Below are positions 36,814 through 44,319 of a stretch of 44,319 nucleotides of DNA, piece by piece; within the stretch, counting starts at the first letter, position 1; the number at the start of each line of letters is the position of its first letter. Under the pieces are notes generated by a model. The model was not told the DNA's origin. It searched no databases and worked only from the letters and a program-made list of their open reading frames with translations. Position numbers and translations under genes: made by a program. This DNA comes from Pirellulaceae bacterium (lineage in GTDB: Bacteria > Planctomycetota > Planctomycetia > Pirellulales > Pirellulaceae), in contig JADHUC010000058.1 of NCBI GenBank assembly GCA_016784735.1, positions 1-44,319 of the forward strand, read 5' to 3'.

Positions 36814-38037
36814 TTACTTGGACGACATCGACGGCAAGAAACCGAGCCATTTGCCGAACGTCGGCGCCGCGACGGGTCCGTCTTCCTTTTGTGCGTCTCC
36901 TGCCTGTTCGTTGCCGCACAGAGCTTCGCCCATGTCTAGGAAGGCGCCCGTTATCTTCGCCTTGGGGGCTTGCTCGATCAGCGGCACGCCGTTGTTGCGC
37001 ACTTCGACCATCAAACGGTAGTCGTTGGGCACCTGCCAGAAGACGTCCTGGCCGATGGTCTCCTGGGCCTTCTTCAGCCGAATTGGCTCGTTGCCCAGCC
37101 CGGCGCGATTGACCACGATTTTCACTTTCTCGCGTAACCCATCGATCCCCTGGAACGATTTCAACAGCCGCACAACGTTGCGCAGATTGGGCAAATCCAG
37201 TTGTGCGACCAGCAGCACTTCGTCCGAACATTCCAGTGCCACCAGATCCAGCGGACCGTAGCCCTTCGATAGATCGAGGATCACGTGAGAGAACGATGCC
37301 TTCAGGAGTCCGAGAACGCGCCGGAGCGTGTCGTCGGTGATATGCATAGCCTCCTCTAAATCCACCGGGCGTGGCAGCAGGAAAAGGCCGGATTTGAGCT
37401 TTGCCAGAGAACGCCGCAGCAGGTCGAAGTCCAATCGGGTAATGTTCTCCGCCACATCCGACAGCGTGTAGTCATGCACCGCGTCCAGAAACACATCGGC
37501 GTCGCCAAGCGAAAGATCCAGATCGACCAGCACCACCGACTTGCCCGGATCGGTCGCCAGAATGGACGCTAAGTTCACGGCAACACTTGTCGATCCGACT
37601 CCGCCCGTGGCCCCGGCAACAGCGATCGTTGTGCAGCCTCGCGGTCCCTCGCTGCCGCTGCCGTTGTGGCTGGCAACCGTCCTGATGACGTTCGCCACAT
37701 CTTCGGCGCTGACCGGCAATGTGAGAAACTCACAGACGCCGGCTCGCATGGCGCGGAGAATGAGTTGGCCGTCGTTCGAGGCACTGACGCCACAAATGTT
37801 GCTTTCCGGCAGTCGAGTACGCAATTCCCGAATCAACTCGATTCCACGGTCTGTATCGCTGTCCAGGCAGACCGTGACCAGATTGGGACGGATCTCGTCC
37901 AGAAGCGGTCCGGCCGTCGTGTACTCGACGCATTCCGCTTCCAGCCAAGCAATGTCCAGGCCAGACAATGCGTTCTTCAGTTCCTCACGCGTCGTTTCGT
38001 CGGGATCGACGATTGCCAGTCTTACCATGTAGCTCAT
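36814..38037 (-). CDS. tadZ: Tad pilus polar-localisation protein TadZ (CpaE)
   Basis: This 407-aa protein has an N-terminal receiver-like domain (VRLAIVDPDETTREELKNAL) and a C-terminal ParA/MinD-like ATPase domain. The P-loop 'GATGGVGSTS' (142-151) lacks the lysine of a standard deviant Walker A; this is the known pattern of TadZ/CpaE. 'VVLVDLDLSLGDADVFLDAV' and 'VILDLSKGYGPLDLVALEC' follow. ATG 38037 is preferred, with GGAAG 8 nt upstream; ATG 38052 is also in frame. It places the Tad machine in the cell. Confidence 0.92.
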   Translation of the reverse strand: MSYMVRLAIVDPDETTREELKNALSGLDIAWLEAECVEYTTAGPLLDEIRPNLVTVCLDSDTDRGIELIRELRTRLPESNICGVSASNDGQLILRAMRAGVCEFLTLPVSAEDVANVIRTVASHNGSGSEGPRGCTTIAVAGATGGVGSTSVAVNLASILATDPGKSVVLVDLDLSLGDADVFLDAVHDYTLSDVAENITRLDFDLLRRSLAKLKSGLFLLPRPVDLEEAMHITDDTLRRVLGLLKASFSHVILDLSKGYGPLDLVALECSDEVLLVAQLDLPNLRNVVRLLKSFQGIDGLREKVKIVVNRAGLGNEPIRLKKAQETIGQDVFWQVPNDYRLMVEVRNNGVPLIEQAPKAKITGAFLDMGEALCGNEQAGDAQKEDGPVAAPTFGKWLGFLPSMSSK

Positions 38038-38215
38038 CTTGACATCTTCCATACATCAAGAAAACGTAAGGCGAATGGGGAGATTTTCCTACAATCAATG
38101 TAGGTCGAAGTTAGCGAGCCGGTCGGAGAAAATGGCTACGAATGACGGCCGCGTTCGGATCACCCGGTTTTTCAGGAAATGTCATGCACCGAACACGAAA
38201 CCGGCCTCGTTCAAA

Positions 38216-38287
38216 ATCGTTTAACCGCAAGCCGGAGGCGTGCGCGCTCCGTAACACGCGCACGCCTCCGGCTTGCGGTTAAACGAT
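38216..38287. repeat. Palindromic repeat, family member C (31-bp arms)
   Basis: Arms 38216-38246 and 38257-38287 are perfect reverse complements with a 10-nt loop. It opens ATCGTTTAACCGCAAGCCGG. It interrupts the Tad operon between the secretin and TadZ genes, so operon transcription must read through it. Same family as 16122-16215 and 27334-27413. Confidence 0.87.
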
Positions 38288-38328
38288 ATGGTCATACGAA
38301 TCCTGGAGTATCGATAATTCCGAATGGA

Positions 38329-40017
38329 TCAGTCGAGCGGGTCGTAGCCCGACGGACCGAACAGACTCGTCTCGCTCGCTCCGCCCTCTTGTCGCGACGG
38401 CAGACTGGGTTTCGGATCTGCCGACGCGGGGGGCGTTGCAGGTGTAGCCCGGTTGCCAGCGGCAGACGAGGGCCGAGGTGGCGGCAGTGTCTCTGATTCC
38501 GCCGGCGGAAGCGCGTGGTTTAGGACGGGGCCGCGTTCGGGAAGCAGGATCGTATCCTGTCTCGGGACAGGCAACGCGCCGCGTTGGGGAACCGGGATGC
38601 TCTCGGGGGTGGCATTCGGTGCCGACTTGCGGCAGGTGGGGCAACCGCGCCCTAGGCGGCAGTTAGGAACTTCCACGTAGCCGTAATTATAGAATTCCGT
38701 GTCGTTTGGATTGGTGGTCAGTTGGCCCGGACCGCATTGGGGAACTTGATGCGCTTCCAACGGAGCGACAAGTTCCGGGGTAACAAGGATCACTAACTCC
38801 ACCTCGTTGACGTGCTCTTCGACGCGAGAAAAGATGCGACCGATCCACGGCATGTCAGCCAGTCCGGGTATGCCTTTGTTCAGCGACTCGGTGCGATATT
38901 GAATCAGCCCGGCGATGGCCAGCGTTTGACCGGCCCGGAGTACCACCGAGGTGTCCGTGTATCGTTCCGTCAATCCAGGTACCTTGACGCCGTTGGCTTC
39001 CACGCCTCGACTTTCATCGATTTCGCTGACACGGGGCCGGACCTCCAAGCGTATATCGCCATTGCCCAGCACCATTGGGACGACGTCGACCCGCGTCCCA
39101 TAGTCTTCGAATTGGACGCTGGTCGTGCCAAGTCCGCTGGGAACGAGAATAGGGAATCTTCCGCCGGAACTGATAACGGCCGGACGACCGGTCATGACGG
39201 TAATTGTCGGTTCGGCCAGCAGCTTCACAAGGTGGTACTCACGCAATGCCTGCACATAGGCAATGAACGAGTCGGTACCCCAGAATGCCCTCAGACGCAA
39301 CGTATCGCCACCGATTCCGGGCGGCAATTCGCGACCCGCCTCGTCGATCGACTTGGCAATCAGCCCGCCCACACCCTGGCTAATTTGCCCGTCACTGGAC
39401 AACAGTTGCCAGTCCGTACCCAACTGGCGCAGTTTTGTCCTGGAGACCTCCATCACCTTGACGTGCAAAGCGACCTGTTGCACGCCGCCAACGGTGATTT
39501 CGTTGATGACGTTCTCGTAGAAGACCTCGGCCAACCGGACGATGCCGTCGATCGTCTCGGCCCGGGGCACAAAGCCGGAGATGTGAACTGCCTCCTCCAA
39601 CGGGATCACGCGCAGGGTGGCCTCCGGATACAGGGTCTTCAGATGGTTCGTCAGCTCCGACGCATCGCGCAACACAACGATGTCCACCGTGTAGACCTGG
39701 CCGTCCGTGTCCCACATGTTCAGTTGCGTCACGCCCGCTTTCAGTCCGGACACTTGGACCTGATTGGGCGATAACGGCGTGGCGAGAACGATATCAGTGT
39801 TGTTTACGAAGATGCGGGGGACGGGCTTGTCCAGCGTGAAAATCCTGCTGGTGTTGATGGTGATTTCCAATCGCTGCGGCTTCGCGCTGACGCGGAAATC
39901 AACCGGTTTCCCCGTGGGGGTTTGCCCGTACAGCGAAACGACCGGCAAAAGAACCCAGACTAGGAGGCCCAACAGCGGACCTACCTTCCGTGGCAGGTAC
40001 GAATGATCCAAGAGCAC
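38329..40017 (-). CDS. rcpA: Tad pilus secretin RcpA (CpaC)
   Basis: This secretin of about 562 aa has a signal peptide (LLGLLVWVLLPVVSLYGQTP), a pilus N-domain ('FTLDKPVPRIFVNNTDIVLA'), a BON-like segment and the secretin core ('LLAEPTITVMTGRPAVISSG', 'VELVILVTPELVAPL'). It forms the outer-membrane channel for the pilus. The C-terminal 130 residues are unusual: a Cys-rich stretch (NCRLGRGCPTCRK) then a long Pro-rich tail. The GTG at 40017 is favoured, with GGAAG 8 nt upstream; TTG starts at 40035 and 40011 are possible. Confidence 0.93.
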   Translation of the reverse strand: MLLDHSYLPRKVGPLLGLLVWVLLPVVSLYGQTPTGKPVDFRVSAKPQRLEITINTSRIFTLDKPVPRIFVNNTDIVLATPLSPNQVQVSGLKAGVTQLNMWDTDGQVYTVDIVVLRDASELTNHLKTLYPEATLRVIPLEEAVHISGFVPRAETIDGIVRLAEVFYENVINEITVGGVQQVALHVKVMEVSRTKLRQLGTDWQLLSSDGQISQGVGGLIAKSIDEAGRELPPGIGGDTLRLRAFWGTDSFIAYVQALREYHLVKLLAEPTITVMTGRPAVISSGGRFPILVPSGLGTTSVQFEDYGTRVDVVPMVLGNGDIRLEVRPRVSEIDESRGVEANGVKVPGLTERYTDTSVVLRAGQTLAIAGLIQYRTESLNKGIPGLADMPWIGRIFSRVEEHVNEVELVILVTPELVAPLEAHQVPQCGPGQLTTNPNDTEFYNYGYVEVPNCRLGRGCPTCRKSAPNATPESIPVPQRGALPVPRQDTILLPERGPVLNHALPPAESETLPPPRPSSAAGNRATPATPPASADPKPSLPSRQEGGASETSLFGPSGYDPLD

Positions 40018-40283
40018 CGCAACACTTCCTTGCAAGGGTTGGTCTGGTGTGGTCGTTCGGTTCGTGCAGGGCCAATTGCTTGGAACGCATCCGGCCTATC
40101 CGCGCACGACCACCGCGTATGACGCCTCGTGCTCTAATTATGTCGATTGGCGGGCCTGGTATTCCTGACCCAATGCGGGGGCGCAGCGAAGGCAATTCGC
40201 GCCGGCTTCGTCATAACCGGCATTTTGTGCGCGGACGGCATATTCGTAACCGTCAGAACCGTTACCACCGTCACAACCGGCTT

Positions 40284-41291
40284 CTACTCTTTTGCATCCG
40301 AGTAGTCGGTTACCTCGATGTCGTCGTTCAGTTCCTCGAAGTCGCTGTCCTTCTCGTCCTTCTCTTCCGCCTTCTCTTCGCTGCTGTCGTCCGAAGGTCC
40401 GTTGTCGGCCGAGTAGAGGACCTCCATTTGCGGAACGGCACCCGCCGCTGCCCAGTTGTATTGGAGCCCCGTTCCGGGAGAAAGGACGAGCATGGAGAAA
40501 TAGGGCTTGGACGGATTCTGCTTTTCGAGCGCCCCGTCGGATGGTCCTCGATTGAGGGCCAATTCCCCACCGGATACGTCGTCGGCCACATCCGCACGCC
40601 CCAAGAGTGTATCGGGCGAGCATCCAGGGCTATCGTCCACGTTGGAATCATCGGGGCTGCGCAGCGACAGTTTGATTTCGCCCATCTCCGTCGCCATCAT
40701 CAGTTTTTCCACCTGATCCGGTTTCAGGATGAGCGAAACGGCGCGAGCCTCTTCGGGAGCCTCCTCCGTATTCAAGCTTGGCGCGATTTCGCTGTTGACG
40801 GCGAACACGCGCACGCCCATCAGGATTGTTTTGGCCAGGGCAAGACCGCTGTCGCCCCAGTCACGCATTACGACGATCACGTCGACTCGATCTCCTGGTG
40901 CGATCAGGTTCGAGACGGACGAATCCAGCGATACTTTGACGGATACGACGCGATACTCGTTCGGCACCAAGACGGATCTACTGGCTTCGGTACCGTCCAT
41001 GATCATGTCTTGCAGAACCGGTACGCCCGGATAGAATCGCGATTTGGCGTACATGCCGTCCAGTTCTTCCAGGCTGGAGATCGCGCCCGGCTGGACCTGG
41101 TTTCGCGCCCATTCGACAATCTCAACGTTCTCCTCGTTGAGTGCCTCGTTGATGCTGATTTCCTTGCTGGCCACAACGACCTTCACGTTCTCTACCTTCC
41201 CTGAACCGCCACTGTCCATCTGCTGATAGACGCCGATCGCGGCAACCAGACCGCAGCTTAATGCGACCGTGATCAGGATCATTGGCTTCAT
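40284..41291 (-). CDS. rcpC: Flp pilus assembly protein RcpC (CpaB)
   Basis: This 335-aa protein has an N-terminal membrane anchor (MILITVALSCGLVAAIGVYQ), a SAF domain ('VVVASKEISINEALNEENVE') and the RcpC/CpaB block ('YRVVSVKVSLDSSVSNLIAP', 'GDRVDVIVVMRDWG'). The C-terminus is strongly acidic (EEKAEEKDEKDSDFEEL). GAGGA lies 7 nt upstream of the ATG. It is a periplasmic partner of the secretin. The following 248 nt up to the secretin hold no gene. Confidence 0.92.
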   Translation of the reverse strand: MKPMILITVALSCGLVAAIGVYQQMDSGGSGKVENVKVVVASKEISINEALNEENVEIVEWARNQVQPGAISSLEELDGMYAKSRFYPGVPVLQDMIMDGTEASRSVLVPNEYRVVSVKVSLDSSVSNLIAPGDRVDVIVVMRDWGDSGLALAKTILMGVRVFAVNSEIAPSLNTEEAPEEARAVSLILKPDQVEKLMMATEMGEIKLSLRSPDDSNVDDSPGCSPDTLLGRADVADDVSGGELALNRGPSDGALEKQNPSKPYFSMLVLSPGTGLQYNWAAAGAVPQMEVLYSADNGPSDDSSEEKAEEKDEKDSDFEELNDDIEVTDYSDAKE

Positions 41292-41322
41292 GTCTATTCC
41301 TCGATCTGAAAATGTGAGTCCA

Positions 41323-41805
41323 TCACTCGCGGCGCATCGTGCAGTTTGCTTTCAGCGTCGTGCCACCCAGGAACCAAGGTGCGGGCAGCCAACTGATGTC
41401 GTCATAAGGCACGGAGACGGCCACCGAGATCGCGTCGCCCGTGTCCGTCTTTGCTAGGTCTCTTGGGGTGACCTTGATCGTCAGGGCCTTCGGATCTACC
41501 GAGCCGCCTTTCAAGTATTTCTGCACCGTCGAGGTCGCTTTGGAGGACGTCGCGCCGTCGATCACGGCGACTCGCGCTCCGGAACGAGCTGCATTGGTCA
41601 GCAGTTGCTGGACCATTATCATGCGCCCAAACTCGAACATTCCAAAAATCAGCAGAAAGAAGACAGGCGCTACGATCGCAAACTCGACCGCGGATGCTCC
41701 ACGTCGTCGGTGTCGCACAAAGCGGCGAAGCCCGATGAATCCCGATCGAGCTCCAGTCATGTTCGTTCGCCGCGAACTGTCTTCGTCTTTTGCATGCCTT
41801 TTCAT
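41323..41805 (-). CDS. tadE: TadE-like pseudopilin
   Basis: This 160-aa protein has the TadE-type prepilin motif G36-A-S-A-V-E41 ('RRRGASAVEFAIVAPVFFLL') followed by a hydrophobic helix and a C-terminal periplasmic domain. The prepilin peptidase encoded just upstream should cleave after G36. ATG 41805 is preferred (GGTGAG 6 nt upstream); a GTG at 41814 and ATG at 41760 are alternatives. Confidence 0.9.
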   Translation of the reverse strand: MKRHAKDEDSSRRTNMTGARSGFIGLRRFVRHRRRGASAVEFAIVAPVFFLLIFGMFEFGRMIMVQQLLTNAARSGARVAVIDGATSSKATSTVQKYLKGGSVDPKALTIKVTPRDLAKTDTGDAISVAVSVPYDDISWLPAPWFLGGTTLKANCTMRRE

Positions 41806-41832
41806 CGTTCTCACCGATTCGCGGTTGCTTTC

Positions 41833-42399
41833 CTACGTCAGCATGCCAGTCCATGCGAAGTAGGAAATCGTACCGATCGTGATAGGAATGCCGTACGGCA
41901 ACAACAGCATCGAAGGTTTCCGGTCGGCTGCGATCTCCGACAGCTGCTCCGCATCCCGGATCAACATGATCTCGAACACGATGCTGCGAAACTGCAGAAG
42001 ATGCTTGCGCCAGCTACGCTTCCACATGACCATCCCGATGGCCAGGAAGCCACCAACAATCGCCGAAACACAGAACGCGTGAAAGGTGTGGGTCGGATGA
42101 ATCCAGGCCCCGACGCCGGCCAGCAGTTTTACGTCGCCGGCCCCCATGCCTCCAATGGCGTAAGCCGGGAGCAACAGCACCAGCCCAACGGCCGTGCCAA
42201 GCAAGCTCCAGCCCAGCCCTTCCCAGCCAAAGGCAACGGTGCTGTAGATCCAGCCACTGAAAACCATGGGAAAGGTCAACCAGTTGGGGACTCGCAACGC
42301 GACTCCATCAATCACCGCCGCAACGATCAAGGCAACGCTGACCAGCCAAATCGGCCAGTTTTGGACTAAGACGGCTCCTACTTCCGAGAGAAACTCCAT
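41833..42399 (-). CDS. tadV: Prepilin peptidase TadV (CpaA, A24 family)
   Basis: This 188-aa membrane protein has both catalytic aspartates of A24 peptidases: D31 in 'AVIDGVALRVPNWLT' and D89 in the GxGD motif 'GGMGAGDVKLL'. Six or so hydrophobic helices follow. The start has AGGAG 9 nt upstream. It cleaves and, in some relatives, N-methylates Flp and TadE/F-type prepilins. It is upstream of tadE and 68 nt after the small ORF at 42468. Confidence 0.93.
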   Translation of the reverse strand: MEFLSEVGAVLVQNWPIWLVSVALIVAAVIDGVALRVPNWLTFPMVFSGWIYSTVAFGWEGLGWSLLGTAVGLVLLLPAYAIGGMGAGDVKLLAGVGAWIHPTHTFHAFCVSAIVGGFLAIGMVMWKRSWRKHLLQFRSIVFEIMLIRDAEQLSEIAADRKPSMLLLPYGIPITIGTISYFAWTGMLT

Positions 42400-42467
42400 G
42401 TTGTCAGCTCCTGTCTTCCTAATTCCCGGCTTCTATCGGTCGCTTTCGAGGCTGGTTTCCGACTGTC

Positions 42468-42578
42468 TTAGAACCGCATGTTCAGCAAATAACTGACAAA
42501 GACGGCCACGACCGTCGAAATGTAGCATGCGATCTCAACCGCCCCGGCGACTGTGTCCTGAGAAATGAATGAGTACAT
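42468..42578 (-). CDS. 36-aa membrane peptide at the Flp-pilin position
   Basis: This 36-aa ORF reads MYSFISQDTVAGAVEIACYI then STVVAVFVSYLLNMRF. GAGGA lies 8 nt before the ATG, a good ribosome site. It has one hydrophobic helix after 'VAGAVEIA', which loosely resembles the Flp/pilin cleavage region (G then A-x-x-E), but the glutamate is at +3 rather than +5 and the usual 'GATAIEY' is not there. The position, first in the Tad operon, is where the Flp pilin gene is normally found. It may be a divergent pilin or another small membrane peptide. Confidence 0.6.
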   Translation of the reverse strand: MYSFISQDTVAGAVEIACYISTVVAVFVSYLLNMRF

Positions 42579-42976
42579 GGTCACGGTCCTCGAAATCATA
42601 GAACTCGAACTGGCTGTCTGAAGTGACAGAAAGTGCGATCCTCCACAGGAAACCTATGTTATTTTCCGCCACAGTCAAATTTGCCCCTGCTCTCGGACAC
42701 CCTTCGACCGTCATATCCCGCACAAGCCGCACGCTCGGCCCAAAGATCCGACGCACAAACGAAGTGAAAGGCCGTTCGTAGTGCCGCGTTCAGGCGGTTT
42801 TCGCATTTGAAGACGGCCTCTCGGATTCGGCTCTTCAGCTAGCAGTGGCCGGAGGCAGACTGATCTGGAGTCGCCCGCGCCGTTTCGCTATTCTTCCGCG
42901 CCGCTGCGGCGGTGCAGTTTCGCCACAGGCGAGTATGGACGTTCGTAGTCCTGGAATTCTGCCCAAGGAGGGGCCG
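42579..42976. other. Divergent intergenic region upstream of Tad operon and EEP gene
   Basis: About 400 bases between the divergent 36-aa peptide gene and the EEP-fold gene. It should contain the Tad operon promoter. A 73-codon minus frame (42535-42756) covers part of it, but has no recognisable sequence and overlaps the peptide gene. I see no RNA gene or repeat. AAGGAGG at 42965-42971 is the ribosome site for the downstream gene. Confidence 0.5.
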
Positions 42977-43951
42977 ATGAGAAAGACCGTCTTCTTCCTG
43001 ATCGGAGCGGCCGTTGCCTGGTTCTTTCTCGACAAGTTCGAAATCATTGGCCTGGACGGCGTTCAGATGGTCCCGCGCGACAATCCTGTCGCCGGCGACC
43101 CCAGACAAGCCGACATGGCACCGCCGCCGGTTCGGTCTACCGGGACAATCCGCGTCGCATCATTCAACATCCAGGTGTTTGGGACAACCAAGTCCGGCAA
43201 ACCACACGTGATGGACGTCCTGGCACGCATCGTCCGCAAATTCGATGTAGTCGCTATTCAGGAAATACGTAGCCGCGACGAGGACATCATCCCGAACTTC
43301 GTCGAACTGATCAATTCGACCGGAGCCCATTACGATTTTGTCGTTGGGCCTCGGCTGGGTCGAACCGTTAGCAAGGAACAGTACGCCTTTATCTACGACA
43401 TGACCGTTGTCGAGGTGGATCGTACCCAGTTGTACACTGTGGCCGATCCGCCTGACGTGCTCCATCGAGAACCGCTGGTCGGCTGGTTTCGCGTTCGGGG
43501 ACCTCCGGCTGAGGAAGCGTTTACCTTCTCTCTGGTCAATATCCACACCGATCCCGATGAAGCGAAGCAGGAAGTGAACGTACTGGCTCAGGTCTACCAG
43601 AAAGTCCGCGATGACGGCCGGCAGGAAGACGACGTGATCATCTTGGGGGACTTGAACGTCGACGACAAGAACCTGGGCCAGTTGGGTCAAATCTCGGGTA
43701 TCACATGGGTCATCTCCGGCACGCCCACCAACGTCACAATGACCAAGCAATACGACAACATCGTCTTCCACAGCAGTGCCACAAACGAGTTTACCGGTCG
43801 CGGCGCCGTGTTCGATTTCCTCCGTGAATACAACATGACGACGGACGAAGCCAAGGAAGTCTCGGACCATCTCCCAGTATGGGCCGAATTCAGTGTCTAC
43901 GAAGGCGGCCAGCCCGGGCGAATCGCCACGCGGCCAAGCGAGTACCGGTAA
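42977..43951 (+). CDS. Membrane-anchored endonuclease/exonuclease/phosphatase-fold protein
   Basis: This 324-aa protein has an N-terminal anchor (MRKTVFFLIGAAVAWFFLDK) and a DNase I-like fold: 'IRVASFNIQVFG', 'VVAIQEIRSRD', 'VIILGDLNVDDKN' and 'EVSDHLPVWAEF' are the four conserved blocks with the catalytic Asn, Glu, Asp/Asn and His. AAGGAGG lies 5 nt upstream of the ATG. It would cut DNA, or act on a phosphoester, outside the cytoplasm. The reaction cannot be chosen from sequence alone. Confidence 0.9.
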   Translation: MRKTVFFLIGAAVAWFFLDKFEIIGLDGVQMVPRDNPVAGDPRQADMAPPPVRSTGTIRVASFNIQVFGTTKSGKPHVMDVLARIVRKFDVVAIQEIRSRDEDIIPNFVELINSTGAHYDFVVGPRLGRTVSKEQYAFIYDMTVVEVDRTQLYTVADPPDVLHREPLVGWFRVRGPPAEEAFTFSLVNIHTDPDEAKQEVNVLAQVYQKVRDDGRQEDDVIILGDLNVDDKNLGQLGQISGITWVISGTPTNVTMTKQYDNIVFHSSATNEFTGRGAVFDFLREYNMTTDEAKEVSDHLPVWAEFSVYEGGQPGRIATRPSEYR

Positions 43952-43984
43952 GGATTGGCGAATCGTTTGTCTGTCATATTGACT

Positions 43985-44031
43985 GTGGGGCACGTTTCCA
44001 ACGTGCCTGGCACGATGGAATCGTGCCCCAC
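43985..44031. repeat. Palindromic element with two nested hairpins
   Basis: The outer arms GTGGGGCACG (43985-43994) and CGTGCCCCAC (44022-44031) pair. Between them lie two smaller hairpins, one around AACGTGCC and one around CGATGGAATCG. In one frame it reads 'ARFQRAWHDGIVPH', a string I recall as a recurrent planctomycete repeat. It sits in a gap between two plus-strand genes. Confidence 0.55.
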
Positions 44032-44209
44032 TTGTTTCTGCGTCAATCCGCATCAGACCGGCAAACGGCACCTTCAAGCCTAGCGGGCTCCATTTCGTTT
44101 CGCGCCGCGAGCGGCTATACTATTTGCCCAACCTATTATCCCACCTTGTTGCCACAGGAAGTGCGGTCGCGGGCCGCGTCATGGATTCCACGAAGAAAGG
44201 CAATGCAAC

Positions 44210-44319
44210 ATGTCCGAAGACAATCAAGCGGCGGAACAGAAGGAAGATAAGGGCGAAGGCGGTTCGCGATGGAGCGAACTCTACAAGACCGAAGACTACT
44301 GGGCCATTTGGCTGGGCTT
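44210..44319 (+). CDS. Probable YeiH/UPF0324-type transporter (partial, runs off the window)
   Basis: The first 36 codons are present: MSEDNQAAEQKEDKGEGG then SRWSELYKTEDYWAIWLG. AAGAAAGG lies about 9 nt before the ATG. The 'LYKTEDYWAIWLG' segment matches, from memory, the N-terminus of planctomycete YeiH-type (putative sulfate exporter) membrane proteins. The remainder is off the window, so the call is tentative. Confidence 0.55.
   Translation, partial: MSEDNQAAEQKEDKGEGGSRWSELYKTEDYWAIWLG

Noticed and set aside
40138..40283. Frame continuing after the rcpC stop ('KPVVTVVTVLTVTNM')
   Set aside because: Low-complexity Val/Thr run with no start signal; it would require stop-codon read-through of rcpC and has no support.
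42535..42756. 73-codon minus-strand frame overlapping the 36-aa peptide gene
   Set aside because: Different frame from the peptide that has the good ribosome site; no family recognised.

Overview
The window looks like a chromosomal piece of a planctomycete (Pirellulales-like), probably from a metagenome. The reasons are three PQQ-type beta-propeller proteins (two with the 'WTRFRGPNxTG' opening common in that phylum), a secreted formylglycine-type sulfatase, a DUF1570 metallopeptidase-like protein, a complete Tad pilus operon and dispersed palindromes in gaps between genes. No rRNA, tRNA or CRISPR array was seen. This assignment is inference from gene content, not from a marker gene.

Layout. 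1-2878 (+): two overlapping exported PQQ-like propeller genes. 3029-4667: a cold-shock protein, a zinc-ribbon/STAS protein and a YaiI/YqxD (DUF188) protein. 4739-15945 (-): one long co-directional block, read from right to left. It starts with a type I restriction-modification locus (hsdM, a separate hsdM tail, a DUF1016/YhcG nuclease, a chimeric hsdS'-hsdR gene, a YgjP-like metalloprotease). A HEAT-like protein follows, then three tiny ORFs (41, 46 and 46 aa), an ADP-ribosylglycohydrolase and a sulfatase. Many junctions overlap by 1-4 nt. 16453-22563 (+): an exported HEAT-repeat protein coupled to a large PQQ-like propeller protein, an exported alpha/beta hydrolase, a Tat-lipoprotein VOC/PhnB-like protein and a DUF1428 protein. 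An attC-like palindrome lies between the last two. 22811-31253: mixed accessory and housekeeping genes (alginate-lyase-like protein with a shifted end, methyltransferase, aldo/keto reductase, LPG-synthase-type membrane protein, DUF1570 protein, CpsB-type PHP phosphatase, ketoacyl-ACP synthase III, YqgE/AlgH). 31254-42578 (-): Tad/Flp pilus operon. 42977-44319 (+): an anchored endonuclease/exonuclease/phosphatase-fold protein and the first codons of a probable YeiH-family transporter.

The most interesting region is the restriction-modification locus, which appears rearranged. No complete hsdS is present. About 60 residues of an HsdS target-recognition domain are fused in frame to an HsdR that lacks its usual N-terminus. 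A fragment resembling the HsdM C-terminus lies in another frame just upstream. The resident hsdM is broken near its 3' end by a TTGA stop/start overlap inside a short CTTTCAACT direct repeat. A DUF1016 nuclease gene sits between the two HsdM tails. This is either a decayed system or a reassembled one without a conventional specificity subunit.

Other items worth attention: three members of one palindrome family (arms 30-34 bp) in three unrelated gaps; the run of three tiny genes before the ADP-ribosylglycohydrolase, two of which have strong Shine-Dalgarno sites; a 36-aa membrane peptide in the place where the Tad operon should carry its Flp pilin; a fusion of a Tat lipoprotein signal to a VOC domain next to an attC-like site; and a decayed antisense gene fragment at 19734-19940.
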